Origin: Apostichopus japonicus
Lineage: Eukaryota > Echinodermata > Holothuroidea > Aspidochirotida > Stichopodidae
Length of the DNA: 64,000 nucleotides
Reading direction: 5' to 3'
NCBI RefSeq assembly: GCF_037975245.1
Contig: NC_092562.1
Span: forward strand, 8,783,001-8,847,000
The notes beneath the pieces were generated by a model, which saw nothing but the letters and a program-made list of their open reading frames with translations, was not told where the DNA came from and made no database searches. The position numbers were made by a program, and so were the translations under genes. Below are positions 39,634-50,700 of this stretch, piece after piece; position 1 is the stretch's first letter, and every line of letters starts with the position of its first letter.

Positions 39634-40261
39634 GGCTCACCAGGACTGGTTCTAGTGCCATTCCTCCATGGGTGCATAGCCTACCGCCATACCTTTCCAC
39701 CATAGGTTTTGATCCTTTCGTGGCAGAAAGGATAGAAACCTAAGGCGGAAAGTTCCATTTTAGAAATGGATTTTACACAGGAATGTATCGGTGAAACTTT
39801 CTTTAATTGGTATGGAAGGATAGGTACTGTACACATCTTCAAATGTGACGGTTCGCTGGATAGACTGAATTGAAGTTACCTAAGTTTGGGGAATATGATA
39901 CACAGTCTGTAATATACATGTTGATTGAAAAGTGTTAATTGTAAGTTTGTAATCTTGAGTCGATACAATGTCTTCAAATTTAATAGTTGGTTGAATTAAT
40001 CAAAATAGTTTAGGTTGATTGTTTATTATTTTCGATTTAAATGACCGATTTAGTGGATTTTGCGGGCCTATACTTTAGGTACTGTGAAGCGAAGCAATAT
40101 ACAGTGATATAGGCCTTCAGTGGACCTATTGTACAATAAATGTGCTCTTTACGCCATACAAAAGTGCTTTACTGCCATCGGGGTAACATGGCGGAATAAC
40201 ACTTTTTCTATGGCGTAATATACGAATGGCGGAATGGCACTTGAACCAGTCTTGGTGAGCC
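39634..40261. mobile_element. Foldback element with ~36-bp TIR
   Basis: The left end GGCTCACCAGGACTGGTT...AGTGCCATTCC matches the complement of the right end (GGAATGGCACTTGAACCAGTCTTGGTGAGCC) with few mismatches. Subterminal GGCGGAAT and CCGCCAT motifs repeat inside. No convincing target duplication and no open frame of note. Confidence 0.65.
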
Positions 40262-41672
40262 TTCATACCCTTAGTTGACTAGTCTAGCCTATTTAATGTA
40301 ACTCCTTGGCCAACAGTGGCTAGTGTATAGTGAACCGAAAATTGACATCACAAAAATAAAACTTTGATAATCAATGCCAATTTGAATTATTCCTGTGCTT
40401 AGCCAGAAATTTGACATACTGTAGTTTCCGATTTTCAAGTGAAAATTGTAATCTTGATACTAGTAAAAGAATGATTTAGAACGAACTTCTAACGACAGGT
40501 GAGCAAATTATGATATTTCACTCCCTGGCACTGAAATTTGTACTTTTAATGGTTAACTATGAAATCATGGAATTGTGTGTAATTTCTCTAGTTGTGTAGC
40601 CAGTGTATTTGGCCAAAAGTAGATACAAAAAGGCAACACTAAACCTTCTGTCAGCAATAAAGCAGTCATGTTATTCCATGCATTATTGTCGGCCTGATTC
40701 ATATTCACCTACTTTCAGCCATTTTGTCAAATTGATTAGTTCGTTTTTGAATTGGAAGTTCCATTCATCAAACCTGTCACAATAAAACAGTGTGTTAGTT
40801 GCTTGGTTTACATATGTTGTTGAATATTTGGTTAATTGTTTTAGGAATTCAACAGCTTTTGCAATTTGTAACTTGCAAAATCTGACTTTGATCGGGCTGT
40901 GTGTTTGTTTTTCTTTGGAGGGATTTTGATCTGAATTTCTGGAAATGTTATAACCTGAGGTATCATCTACTTTGTTTGATGGTAAAGATAAGTACAGTAC
41001 ATTTCCTGTCTATTGACTGATATTGTGACCAAGAAAGAAATTGATGATTTGTGTTACTGTGCCCTTGTACTGTAGCCTATAAAGGCCATGGGAATTCAAG
41101 TTTTAGATTTGTGTCAAAACATGTTTCAACTGGCATTGGCATGAGACCTTTTATTTATTATTTTCCATAATTTCAGTTACTAGAAGGTTGCATCAGAATG
41201 CTTAAATTATAATGCCTAAGTGTTAGTCCATGCGTGAGAGGCTATGCCGGGTTTAGAAAAAAATGATATTAGTACATGACCCTCAAAAGGAGCATGACAG
41301 AAATTAATTTGTCCAACATGAGAATATTTCTTGAGATGGTATGTACAGTGGATGGTTGATTTTAGGTTAGACTCCCCTAACCTAAAGCAATTGGGTGCTC
41401 ACGCTGTCATGAATTAATCATCACTCCACAAATGTTCCTTAAAGAGACATGACATCACAGCCTAACATTGTAATTTGTGCACAACCATGTTACAATAGTA
41501 GATTATTGTCCAAACATCATGCTCTTCACAGTAAAAGTAATTTTGTACTTTAATTATTTGAACTACTGTAAGTTCAATGAGTAATATTCATAATAATAAC
41601 ATAATAACACATTCATGAGTAATTTTCTTAATATTAAGAACAACACAAAACCTATGCTGTCAAAGTGTGACA

Positions 41673-44600
41673 ATGGCAGATGTTGACTTACTGTCAACCA
41701 AGAACAGAACAATTACTGAGATGATATCTGCCGGTATGTGTTATCCCCAACTTTAAGAAGTGTTTCTGTGACCACTCTAGGGCAGGTCCAAGCTATTGTA
41801 TCCCTAGAAGCCAAATTTCAAACTTTACTGAAGCACCCTAAATGTGGTGTCATGTTAATGCTGAATTATTGAAGTTTCAGATTTTCATAATTTTTTTGAA
41901 TATTTTTGCTTATTCGAACAATTACAGCCAGCTAATTTGCATAAATTCAAATTGCAGTGTGACGTACGGGACATTTGGAATCCTATTTCCCTGCCAGCAA
42001 TATGAACTAATTGAATATAAGTTATGTGGGACATGATACACCCTTCCTTCCAATAATTTTGACATATTATGTTTGGGGGTTCATCAATTAAATATGATAA
42101 TTAGCTAGTGTCCAAATATCGATGTCCCGTACGTCACAATTTTCAGCACTTTTTTTCAAGTTTTGATATGGAGGAACAATTTTTTTTGGTGATATATATT
42201 CTATAAAGTTCTAATTAAGAACATTGCTCAACAAAATCCATCCCAAATAAAATTGAAATAATATTCACTGCAAATCTAATTATCAAATTTAAAAATGTGA
42301 CAGTGACGTACAGGACAAAATGTGACGTACAGGACATAGTGTGGTGGAAACCCTGTATTTATACATAATAAACATGCATGGGCTCCAATGGGGACCTCTA
42401 CTGGAAACCTTCCAATGCTTACAAGTTTATTTTGTTGAAAGCTGGTAGTTGCAACTTATAATCCCTGCATGCCTGAAGCAGGGTTGGCATTTTCCCGGGA
42501 AAAACCTGTTTTTCCCACTAAGTGGTAAAAACCAGGTAAAAACTGGGAAAAACTGGTAAATACCGGTAAAAACCGCCTCCGTCTCGAAAACTAGTATTAA
42601 TTGTCCGTAAAATGCAGGGTCATCAGTAGGCACGATATTGTTTCATGACAGGCATATTTTATTGAATATGGGAGTTTCTTAGCTTCATTTTGAGCTATTT
42701 TATCACATTCTTATTCTACTTTTTGTGGAAAAAAGAGTATTTTTTGTATTGCACATGTATAGTTATTCTGTCACGATCTCTTTAGCAGTATGCATTGCCT
42801 ATTGCCCAAACCATTATAGGTCTACACTGGGACATTCACCCCTCCTAAATTCTTCAGGCCTATTATGTGGCATGAACAGCGGAGGATAGAACGAAGTGGC
42901 GAACCATGGCATCCAAAGCCTCAAAGGGACAAGGAACCATATAATAATATAATATTATGTGCTCAGACAGTTCATTCCATTCCATTAATACAGTAGGCAA
43001 CAGTCTATTGAGGTGAACTTCAATCCAGGGGGCTCAATAGAAACTGCTTTGAAACTTTGTAAGGCACATGGGCCCAATTAAAGTATTAAACGCACAATGG
43101 CCCTATGGAGCCATTCACACAACCAAACTGTTTACCTTGATGCAAACATGGTCCAATTATTGGAAGCAGGACACTTCGCCCAACAACCATTTCGCCCAAC
43201 TGCCATTTCGCCCAACCTTACCATTTCGCCCAACCAGCCTGGTCATTTCGCCCAACCAGCCTGGTCATTTCGCCCAACCAGCCTGGTCATTTCGCCCAAC
43301 CAGCCTGGTCATTTCGCCCAACCGGGTTGGTCATTTCGCCCAACCTTATTTTTTCTAATATTCAGTCAGAATAATATTACTTTTTCTATTCCACTAGTTC
43401 AATTTGATTTATTTTGGATTAGGTTACTTCGTAATAGGTAAATGAAAAAAGTGAGGTCCGCTCGATATCGATCAAAGTCTGAGCAGTTATTTCGGGTATA
43501 ATGGGAGGATTACACTACTTTAGGCGTTTACGCATACAATGGAAGTTATATTATTATACAAACACAGGGGAATCGGTCTTCATAAAAACCTTTCAAACCT
43601 AACCCCTTAAACACTGATCCATCCTACTGACTAACAATTCCCGAACGTTTCCTTATTAAATTGAAAAAAATATATATATATAAAACCCGTCCGTAATATT
43701 GAAGTACTTTATTTAATCAATGTAGCCACTTTATGAATGTAACCACATATGTAATCACATATGTAATCAATTTAACCACGACTTCAAGTTTCCTTAATAC
43801 TCGGTTCGTATCCCGTAACGTTAACAATTCCCGAACGTTTACTATCGAACCTACCCGCACTAACCCCTAAAACACTGATCTATCCTCAAGATTGGGCGAA
43901 ATGGTTGTTGGGCGAAGTGACTAGAAAGCCAATTATTATACAACTTCATGCATGAGTGATTAAACACTTTGAGGTGGACAGGTGAGGTGGTACTGGGCAC
44001 TTCCTGTGTATAGGCTAACTGAAGAGGTAGGAGTATCAACAACACAAGTAACTGTTCCAATTGTTACTTATTCTTAAATTAGTTGATGTCACAACAGTCA
44101 CTTAGTACAGTGCCTATAAGCAATATAAGCATAGTACAGTGCCTAGTGCGAAGTGTGAACAGAGTACAATTTATCGCAGACATGAAGTGATCGTTCTTGG
44201 ATGTGAATCATCATTTGGATCTGAGCGGACTAATGTGGCATGTATAATATGACGAACCATAGCCCTAGGAGGCACCAACAGTTTGATACGAGTCCATTCT
44301 CTAGATAATGGAATTATGCATCTCGATAGGAAAATAAAGTTGGTTGATTTGAGCATCCAATATATTATTTATTTGAATTATTTATAATAGTCTAATCGGT
44401 AAACTCACAAGTTATAGATCATAGCTGTTCTTTGGATGTAACCCAACCCCCTACCATAAGATGCCATTTTCTTGTAGATTCTATGCTCCTCCACAAGTTC
44501 CACATGAGTTTTTAGGAATTCTATATAATTTGAGGTTTTTCCCGGTTTTTCCCAGTTTTTCCCACTTATAGGTGGGAAAAACCGGTAAAAAACTTGTTTT

Positions 44601-46906
44601 TCCCGGGGCGGTAAAAACCGCCCGGTAAAAACCGGCCAACCCTGGCCTGAAGAGCACATCATGGCACCAAATAAGTTGACTGATGACCACCAACTATTGG
44701 AAAGTCAATTGTGTGTGGGGGGGGGGGATACAGAATCATCTACAATGCTATTCAACATTGACATTGAATGAGGACGACTTCAAGGATGTTGAGTTTGCAT
44801 TTCAACGTTTCGTAGGCCTATTGTGAAGTGTGACTATGATGACTGTGCAACAATGTTCTTGTGTCCTGAACTTAGATAGTAGACATTGAGATATTTAGTT
44901 ACAAGTGTAGTGTTTCGCTCGCCCAATTTTTGCAGAGGAAAATCACTCATGAGTTTGTTCAATAACCAGTATTAGGTCTATAGAGTTTTCTTTGTTGTAC
45001 TAGTTTCATAGATGGACATTACGTGGACGTTACTGTGGACATTTTGGTATGTTTTGAATGGGATGGATCAAATTTCAACTTCAGGGTCAATAGTGGGGAG
45101 TATGATACAGTGTTGTACAGTATATACCAAAACAGTTTTGCACCAAAACTTTGCATCTTGAATCATTTGTGGTCGAACAAAGCTAGAATTGATGTTATGA
45201 GTATATATTTGATGTATTATGTAGAGTAGATTAATACTTTACGCATTCCATGTTTTATGTGGAATGATCTCACAAGTACAGTCACTGCTCTTTTCCGTAT
45301 CACAGAAAGAAGGAAATATGGCATGAAATTACCCATGACATTATTCTGGCATATCCAAATTAATGTTTTTATGTAGAAATCAGCTTGTTATGGTATATTC
45401 AGGAATAAAAATATGAGTTTTCATAGTAAATTTGTATATGGACAAATTGTCCCGTACGTCACATGTCTTGTGTAACCACTGTACTGGAATGGCTTCATAT
45501 TTTTTTCTAATATGTTACAGCTTAGCCCTTGGAAGGTTAGGCTATTCACTAGTTATAACAGCTTGATCACTGCCCTCCTAATTTCAGAGGGGTTTCAGCT
45601 TTGCTCTTAGTAAAAAAACACAAAATTCTCTGGTCCCGTACGTCACACTGTATATTAATTAAGATGGGACCTAATTAAAGCAAGTGTAGGAAATCTTCAT
45701 GAGTTTGTAGTAGCAGCAATAACAAATATGAAAACCTGAAAAAGTTTCTGGAAAATAGATTTTTTATAACTTTTAGACACATTTAAGTCTCTGAAATGTC
45801 CCGTACGTCACAGTGCAAATAGCTTGGACTCAAACATTGGACATTCTGAAATTTGCTACTTAAAGATGTACAGTATGGTTATATTGATCTTATAAAGTCA
45901 CTACATGTAAGAGTTTGACAGAATGCAAGTAAAACTTTTGCTGCTGCAAACTTTAATATTTCATCAATTTTTCTGATCAAAAATCATTTATGTTTAAAGT
46001 ACATAATCTTACTGTAAAAAGTTTGTCTATAAATAATGTATCACTCCTCTGTAATGTTTGCATATAAGTCAGACATTTGTAGCCTCTAGGTTATGTACAA
46101 TTTCTAGTGTTTGCACTGGTTAGTAGATTTGGAGCCGGCTACCTGAACGCAAGAGTTACCTGGGTACCCGCTGTGATGTCAACACCTCACAAAGTGTGTA
46201 CAGCAGTGTGAGGTATTCTTGGCATTCCACAATAATATGGTGAAAGTTGGGGATTACAGGAGATTATTGGCAGCAGCCCTTCACTCATGTTGTAACTTCC
46301 ATAGCATCTAGTCCTTCTCATATTGACAACAATAGCAACAAAAACCATCAAGGAATATTAAACTTTAAAAGAATAAAGTACACAAGTTGATTAGAATCTT
46401 GAATGAGCTATCCTTGAATTCCACCATCCTTCCTCTGTGGTTTCTTTGCATTTAGTACCGAATTTTCTGTCTTCTTTTTATGTGCGGTAAAGCAAATTCT
46501 CACTTATGTTCACAGGTTGTACAAGCCTTGACAGTGTTTAGGGGTGGCACTATGACAAGCCTACAACTTGTAAACAAGTTGTTTGTTAAACCATTAATTA
46601 AAATAATCTTTGAGATACTTCATAACGTCGATAGTAATATCACAACTCAACATTCACATGAACGACTGATTAAAGTACACCTGACTTATTTTCTGTCCCA
46701 CAGAACAAGGCTCAAAACGAAAACTGGAGACATTGGAGACTCCTTCAAGTAACAGTGGAAAGCAAGTTGTCCAAGAGGGTATGTCTTGGTGGACATGCTT
46801 TATGCTTGGAATACCTCATGAACAATCGAAACCGCACGGAGTAAGGAAAGCAGTTCAGAAAGCAGCTAGCCATCCTGGCAGTGATTATGTGTCATCGACT
46901 GGATAA
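41673..46906 (+). CDS. Proposed two-exon gene for an unrecognised 87-residue protein
   Basis: Exon 1 is 41673-41733: ATG in the good context ACAATGG, encoding MADVDLLSTKNRTITEMISA and one extra base, then donor GTATGT. Exon 2 is 46704-46906: acceptor CCCACAG, in phase 1, encoding EQGSKRKLETLETPSSNSGK, later MSWWTCFMLGIPHEQSKPHG and ending DYVSSTG before TAA at 46904-46906. The lengths 61 + 203 = 264 nt fit exactly. The product is hydrophilic with a basic N-terminal patch (SKRK), a Ser/Thr-rich middle and one aromatic WWTCFML motif; no signal peptide or repeat. I do not recognise the family. The two exons were joined from phase and composition only, across a 4.97-kb intron full of transposons, so the pairing could be wrong or exons could be missing. 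CYB5RL follows on the same strand. Confidence 0.42.
42479..44644. mobile_element. hAT-type non-autonomous element, 2166 bp, with a nested insertion
   Basis: Ends CAGGGTTGGC and GCCAACCCTG (perfect 10-bp TIR, then more degenerate GGTTTTTACC-type repeats on both sides). GCCTGAAG is duplicated exactly at 42471-42478 and 44645-44652, an 8-bp hAT signature. No transposase frame. It contains the TTCGCCCAAC element at 43162-43928, so that one inserted later or travelled as cargo. Confidence 0.88.
43162..43928. mobile_element. Element with TIRs of TTCGCCCAAC repeats, 9-bp duplication
   Basis: CACTTCGCCCAACAACC followed by ATTTCGCCCAA at 43172-43199 is matched in complement at 43893-43920 (28 bp). 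On the left side the unit continues as a minisatellite of ~24 bp (CATTTCGCCCAACCAGCCTG) to about 43345. CCAATTATT occurs at 43153-43161 and again at 43929-43937, a plausible 9-bp target duplication of Mutator or hAT type. The outermost ~10 bp do not match each other. Open frames through the minisatellite are artefacts. Confidence 0.6.
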
Positions 46907-47176
46907 GAGCTGTTCATGAGCATTAGGTGAGGACCTCTGAGGGAAAAACAGCAGTTCTGTTCTTTAAAGTATCACAACAGCCTAACAAACAAACCTATAG
47001 GAATTCAAAAGTATAGGAAACACAGTTTACTGCATGTTTTTTATGTTAAGCCTCAGAGGCAGCATATACACTTAGCATATTAATGGGCATCGAACCATAC
47101 CATACTTGATTGGCTTTGTTCTGGTTTGTAATGATTGATGTGTTTCAGTATAATCTCTGTTTTTGTCGTATGCATT

Positions 47177-47404
47177 TAAGATCCTCCTGCAAGCAGGAAC
47201 TCTCCAAGAAGCCATCATTGGCTTATCAAAGCCGCAAGCTGACCGAAGTCAATCTCTTAGATTCATATTTATCGTCCATGATTATGAATTGTCAATTGTC
47301 AACAACTCTGTAACTGGACGACATACATTTATCTTGGAGTGACTCTCAACTCTGGACCTTATGATTGAAAGGCACTGGCGTTAACCACTGAGCTAACACT
47401 CCAC
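47177..47404 (-). mobile_element. tRNA-derived SINE, copy 3
   Basis: Inverted copy of the 24604 SINE: GATCCTCCTGCAAGCAGGAAC at one end and the tRNA-like head complement (ACCACTGAGCTAACACTCC) at the other. Lies just 5' of the CYB5RL start exon, so it may be in that gene's upstream intron or promoter region. Confidence 0.85.
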
Positions 47405-47724
47405 GTTGTGTTTGTGTATCGGGATCTGTTCTGCTAGATGCAGACCCACCCCAAATGCCATGTATGCCACCGTGTTACTATTTTAGATAAATAGATTACT
47501 GAAACAGTTGTTGAAGCCTGTTAATGTGAAAAAAGGGTTTGGCATGTCAGCAAATATAACACCATGTCTTCAAAGATACTGAAACCTTGTTTGTCACATA
47601 TCTGGTCTGTCCCAATGGTGGATAAGAAAATGAATCATTTAGTTATTACATATTGTAATTTCCCCAACAGATTTATAAAGTTGCGTATACATTGTAACTG
47701 CCTTCATTTTTTTCTCTCTTTAGA

Positions 47725-50700
47725 ATGGATGACTTTGATGTCTGTGACGCTTGTCTGGTTCATAAACCGCTAGAGCCGGGTGCCACAGATTGCTGTGGTC
47801 AGGGATGTCAACCTTGTGTGCTAGACATCCACCAAGATGAACTAAACCTTTGGAAGCTGAACTGTTGGAAGACTCACGGAGAAGGAAGCAAAGAAGTAAG
47901 GATATCTAGGGCTCTAGGTTGCTCTGCATTATGTATTTCTGAATGATTCTCTGGATTACATTCATGAATATATCACATTACATTCATGAATATATTACAT
48001 TACATACATGAATATATTACGTTACATTCATGAATATATTACATTACATACATGAATATATTACGTTACATTCATGAATATATTACATTCATGAATATAT
48101 TACATTACATTCATGAATATACAGTATATTACATTACATTCATGAATATATTACATTACATTCATGAATATATTACATTACATTCATGAATTTATTACAT
48201 TACATTCATGAATATATTACATTACATTCATGAATATATTACATTACATTCATGAATTTATTACATTACATTCATGAATATGTTACATTACATACATATA
48301 TAATACATGGCATTCTTGAATATATTACATTACATACATGAATATATTACGTTACATTCATGAATATATTACATTACATTCATGAATATATTACATTCAT
48401 GAATATATTACATTACATTCATGAATATACAGTATATTACATTACATTCATGAATATATTACATTACATTCATGAATATATTACATTACATTCATGAATT
48501 TATTACATTACATTCATGAATATATCATTGTCTCTGGTTTGGTGTCATATCAGAAATAACCCTATTATATGATAAATCAATCTGAGATGCAGAATATGGT
48601 TCTTGGAACAATGATTACACTTACATAATGGTATTGGTGACAATATCAGCAAGTTGTTTGTAGGTGTGTCGCAATTCATCCTCCAAATTAGAAAAATTTG
48701 AGATATTGAACATGAAGACATTATTTTGATGATAAGAACTTAGTATATTACAAAGTTTACTATATGATAGCACCTCTATGACTATAAGAAGGAGTATCTT
48801 ACTGTACTATATGTAGTAATACTTGCCTCTCATAGAGTCACAGACAACCTGACCTCCATGAACTTTAACTCCATTACAATGATAATTTTAAGCACAAGTT
48901 TCATTTATGAAAAGTTGCTTGAGTGGAGTTTATATAAAGAGACATCTAGATTGAAAATGTTTAAAACCTTTTCTGTAGTTTGATAACAATGGCAGATTTG
49001 ATTAGAGGACTTATCTCATCATGAGCAATCCTTATGTGAATTTTATCAACAGTTAATTACTTGTTTTTGTCTTATCTACATCATTGCGGTATTTCAGACT
49101 TCAATACTGTCATACAATCCCCCTACCCTTTCCTCCCTCGACCCTTAGAAGTAACTTTCACCGTGATATGACACTCTTGGCCTTCAGAGAGTATACTGAC
49201 ATTTACTGGTAACCCTGTGTTTAAAGGCATTGAAGACTCGCCCCAAACCACAGGCCGCCCTCTGAAAAAATTTAACTTTCCGTTGCTTGCAAGTGAAGTT
49301 TTTTTTCTTGTTGGTACAAAGTACAGACAGTAATGAAACGTGATACCTTGTTATCTTTTATCTGGACCTGAGATCAGGGAGTTCCATAACAACTCCCTGC
49401 TGAGATGTCCATCGCTGCTACAGTATATGTACACTGTGCTGTGGGTATTGACCGTAGATGCATGTATTGACTGTACACTAACTAGTGTCTAATTACTGAC
49501 GGTAGCAAGCTGTGTCTGTATTTTCTGGGATCGATGGTGGTGTCTCACACTTCTGTTACACCTCATTCGAAACTAGGTCAGATTACCGGCGTCAGACGTT
49601 TCTTTGTGCGCGAGTCTTCACTCCCTTTAATACTGAGAGGAACCATAAACACTCTCAGCCTAGTAATTTTTATCTTCCCCTTTCCTTTTCTCTCTTACCT
49701 CCATGATCTAACTGCCTGTTTGTACATTCAGCAATTTTAAAGCATATATATATCTTTGTGTTGGAATTCCACCATGCGACCTATATTTGAAAGCAAAAAG
49801 GGAGATTAATGAGGGCATCCTTTCACTAAAGATTTTCTGGGAAGAATATATCCATCGTTGTGTTCAGCCTTTGAAGTATTTTTGTATAAAATGCAAGATT
49901 CTTCCAAGATTGCTTACCAATTATAAATTTAAGAAAGTATAAATGAGCTGGTGGTTTTGATTTCCGTTTAAATCCATCCGATACACAACCGACTTTCCTT
50001 AATTTAAACCAGTCTGCAAGTAGGTGTTAATGTAATCTTATTCATTAGCAGAGGGTGCCACTTTTTCTGTTCCTTGGCATCACATTTCTATCCAACCCCC
50101 TCTTCCTCATAACAAATTGGCATGTTTAATTCCGCCCACACTTTTTTCTAACACATTTGCACCCATTGATCGGAGTTCAATGTCCGCTTGTTCGTTATAC
50201 ACATACAGTACAGTAGTTCCATGACTAACTTTCAAAAAATCTTTGGCTTTCTTGCATTTCTAAACAATTAAGGTTACTTCATGAAAGCTCATGTAAGTTG
50301 CCAACAGTTTGTACAAAAGTTATTTTTCCAGACCAATAACTTAACACGGCAAATTCTACATAGTTTTGTCTGAGTAGGTAATCCAGTACATGTTAAATGT
50401 CAGGTTTCATTGAGCCAAAAGTACCTATTACAACTGAACATTGTAGTTTCCATACAGTGTCTAGCAGATAACCATACGTATCTCTGTGTATGCATATTTC
50501 AATACCCAGGAACAGATTGTGTGTAAATCAATGAAGAGTATGGACTACACTTCCTGTGTTCTTGACAGCATCCAGGCAGTCTCTACCGATACTTTTAAGT
50601 ACACGTTTAAACTCCCAGAAGGCTGTTCCCTCCAAATCTCCATTGGTATGCATCTTATACTGAGGTGAGTTTATATTCCATTGATTGGTAGTCTAAGCAG

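Larger units (their letters stand above)
41958..45812. repeat. Seven dispersed copies of a TGTGACGTACGGGACA motif
   Basis: Sites: 41958-41974 (+), 42122-42138 (-), 42303-42316 (+), 42321-42337 (+), 45449-45464 (-), 45632-45647 (-) and 45796-45812 (-). Most are near-identical over 15-16 bases; two carry CAGG for CGGG. Spacing within each cluster is about 165-185 bp. The clusters sit either side of the hAT-type element at 42479-44644 and lie within the intron of the proposed small gene. Function unknown. Confidence 0.8.

Noticed and set aside
43068-43441. Open frames with FAQPAWSFRPTSL-type repeats
   Set aside because: Translation of the TTCGCCCAAC minisatellite.
47564-47773. 69-codon frame ahead of CYB5RL
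   Set aside because: It overlaps exon 1 in another frame and reads through the splice acceptor.
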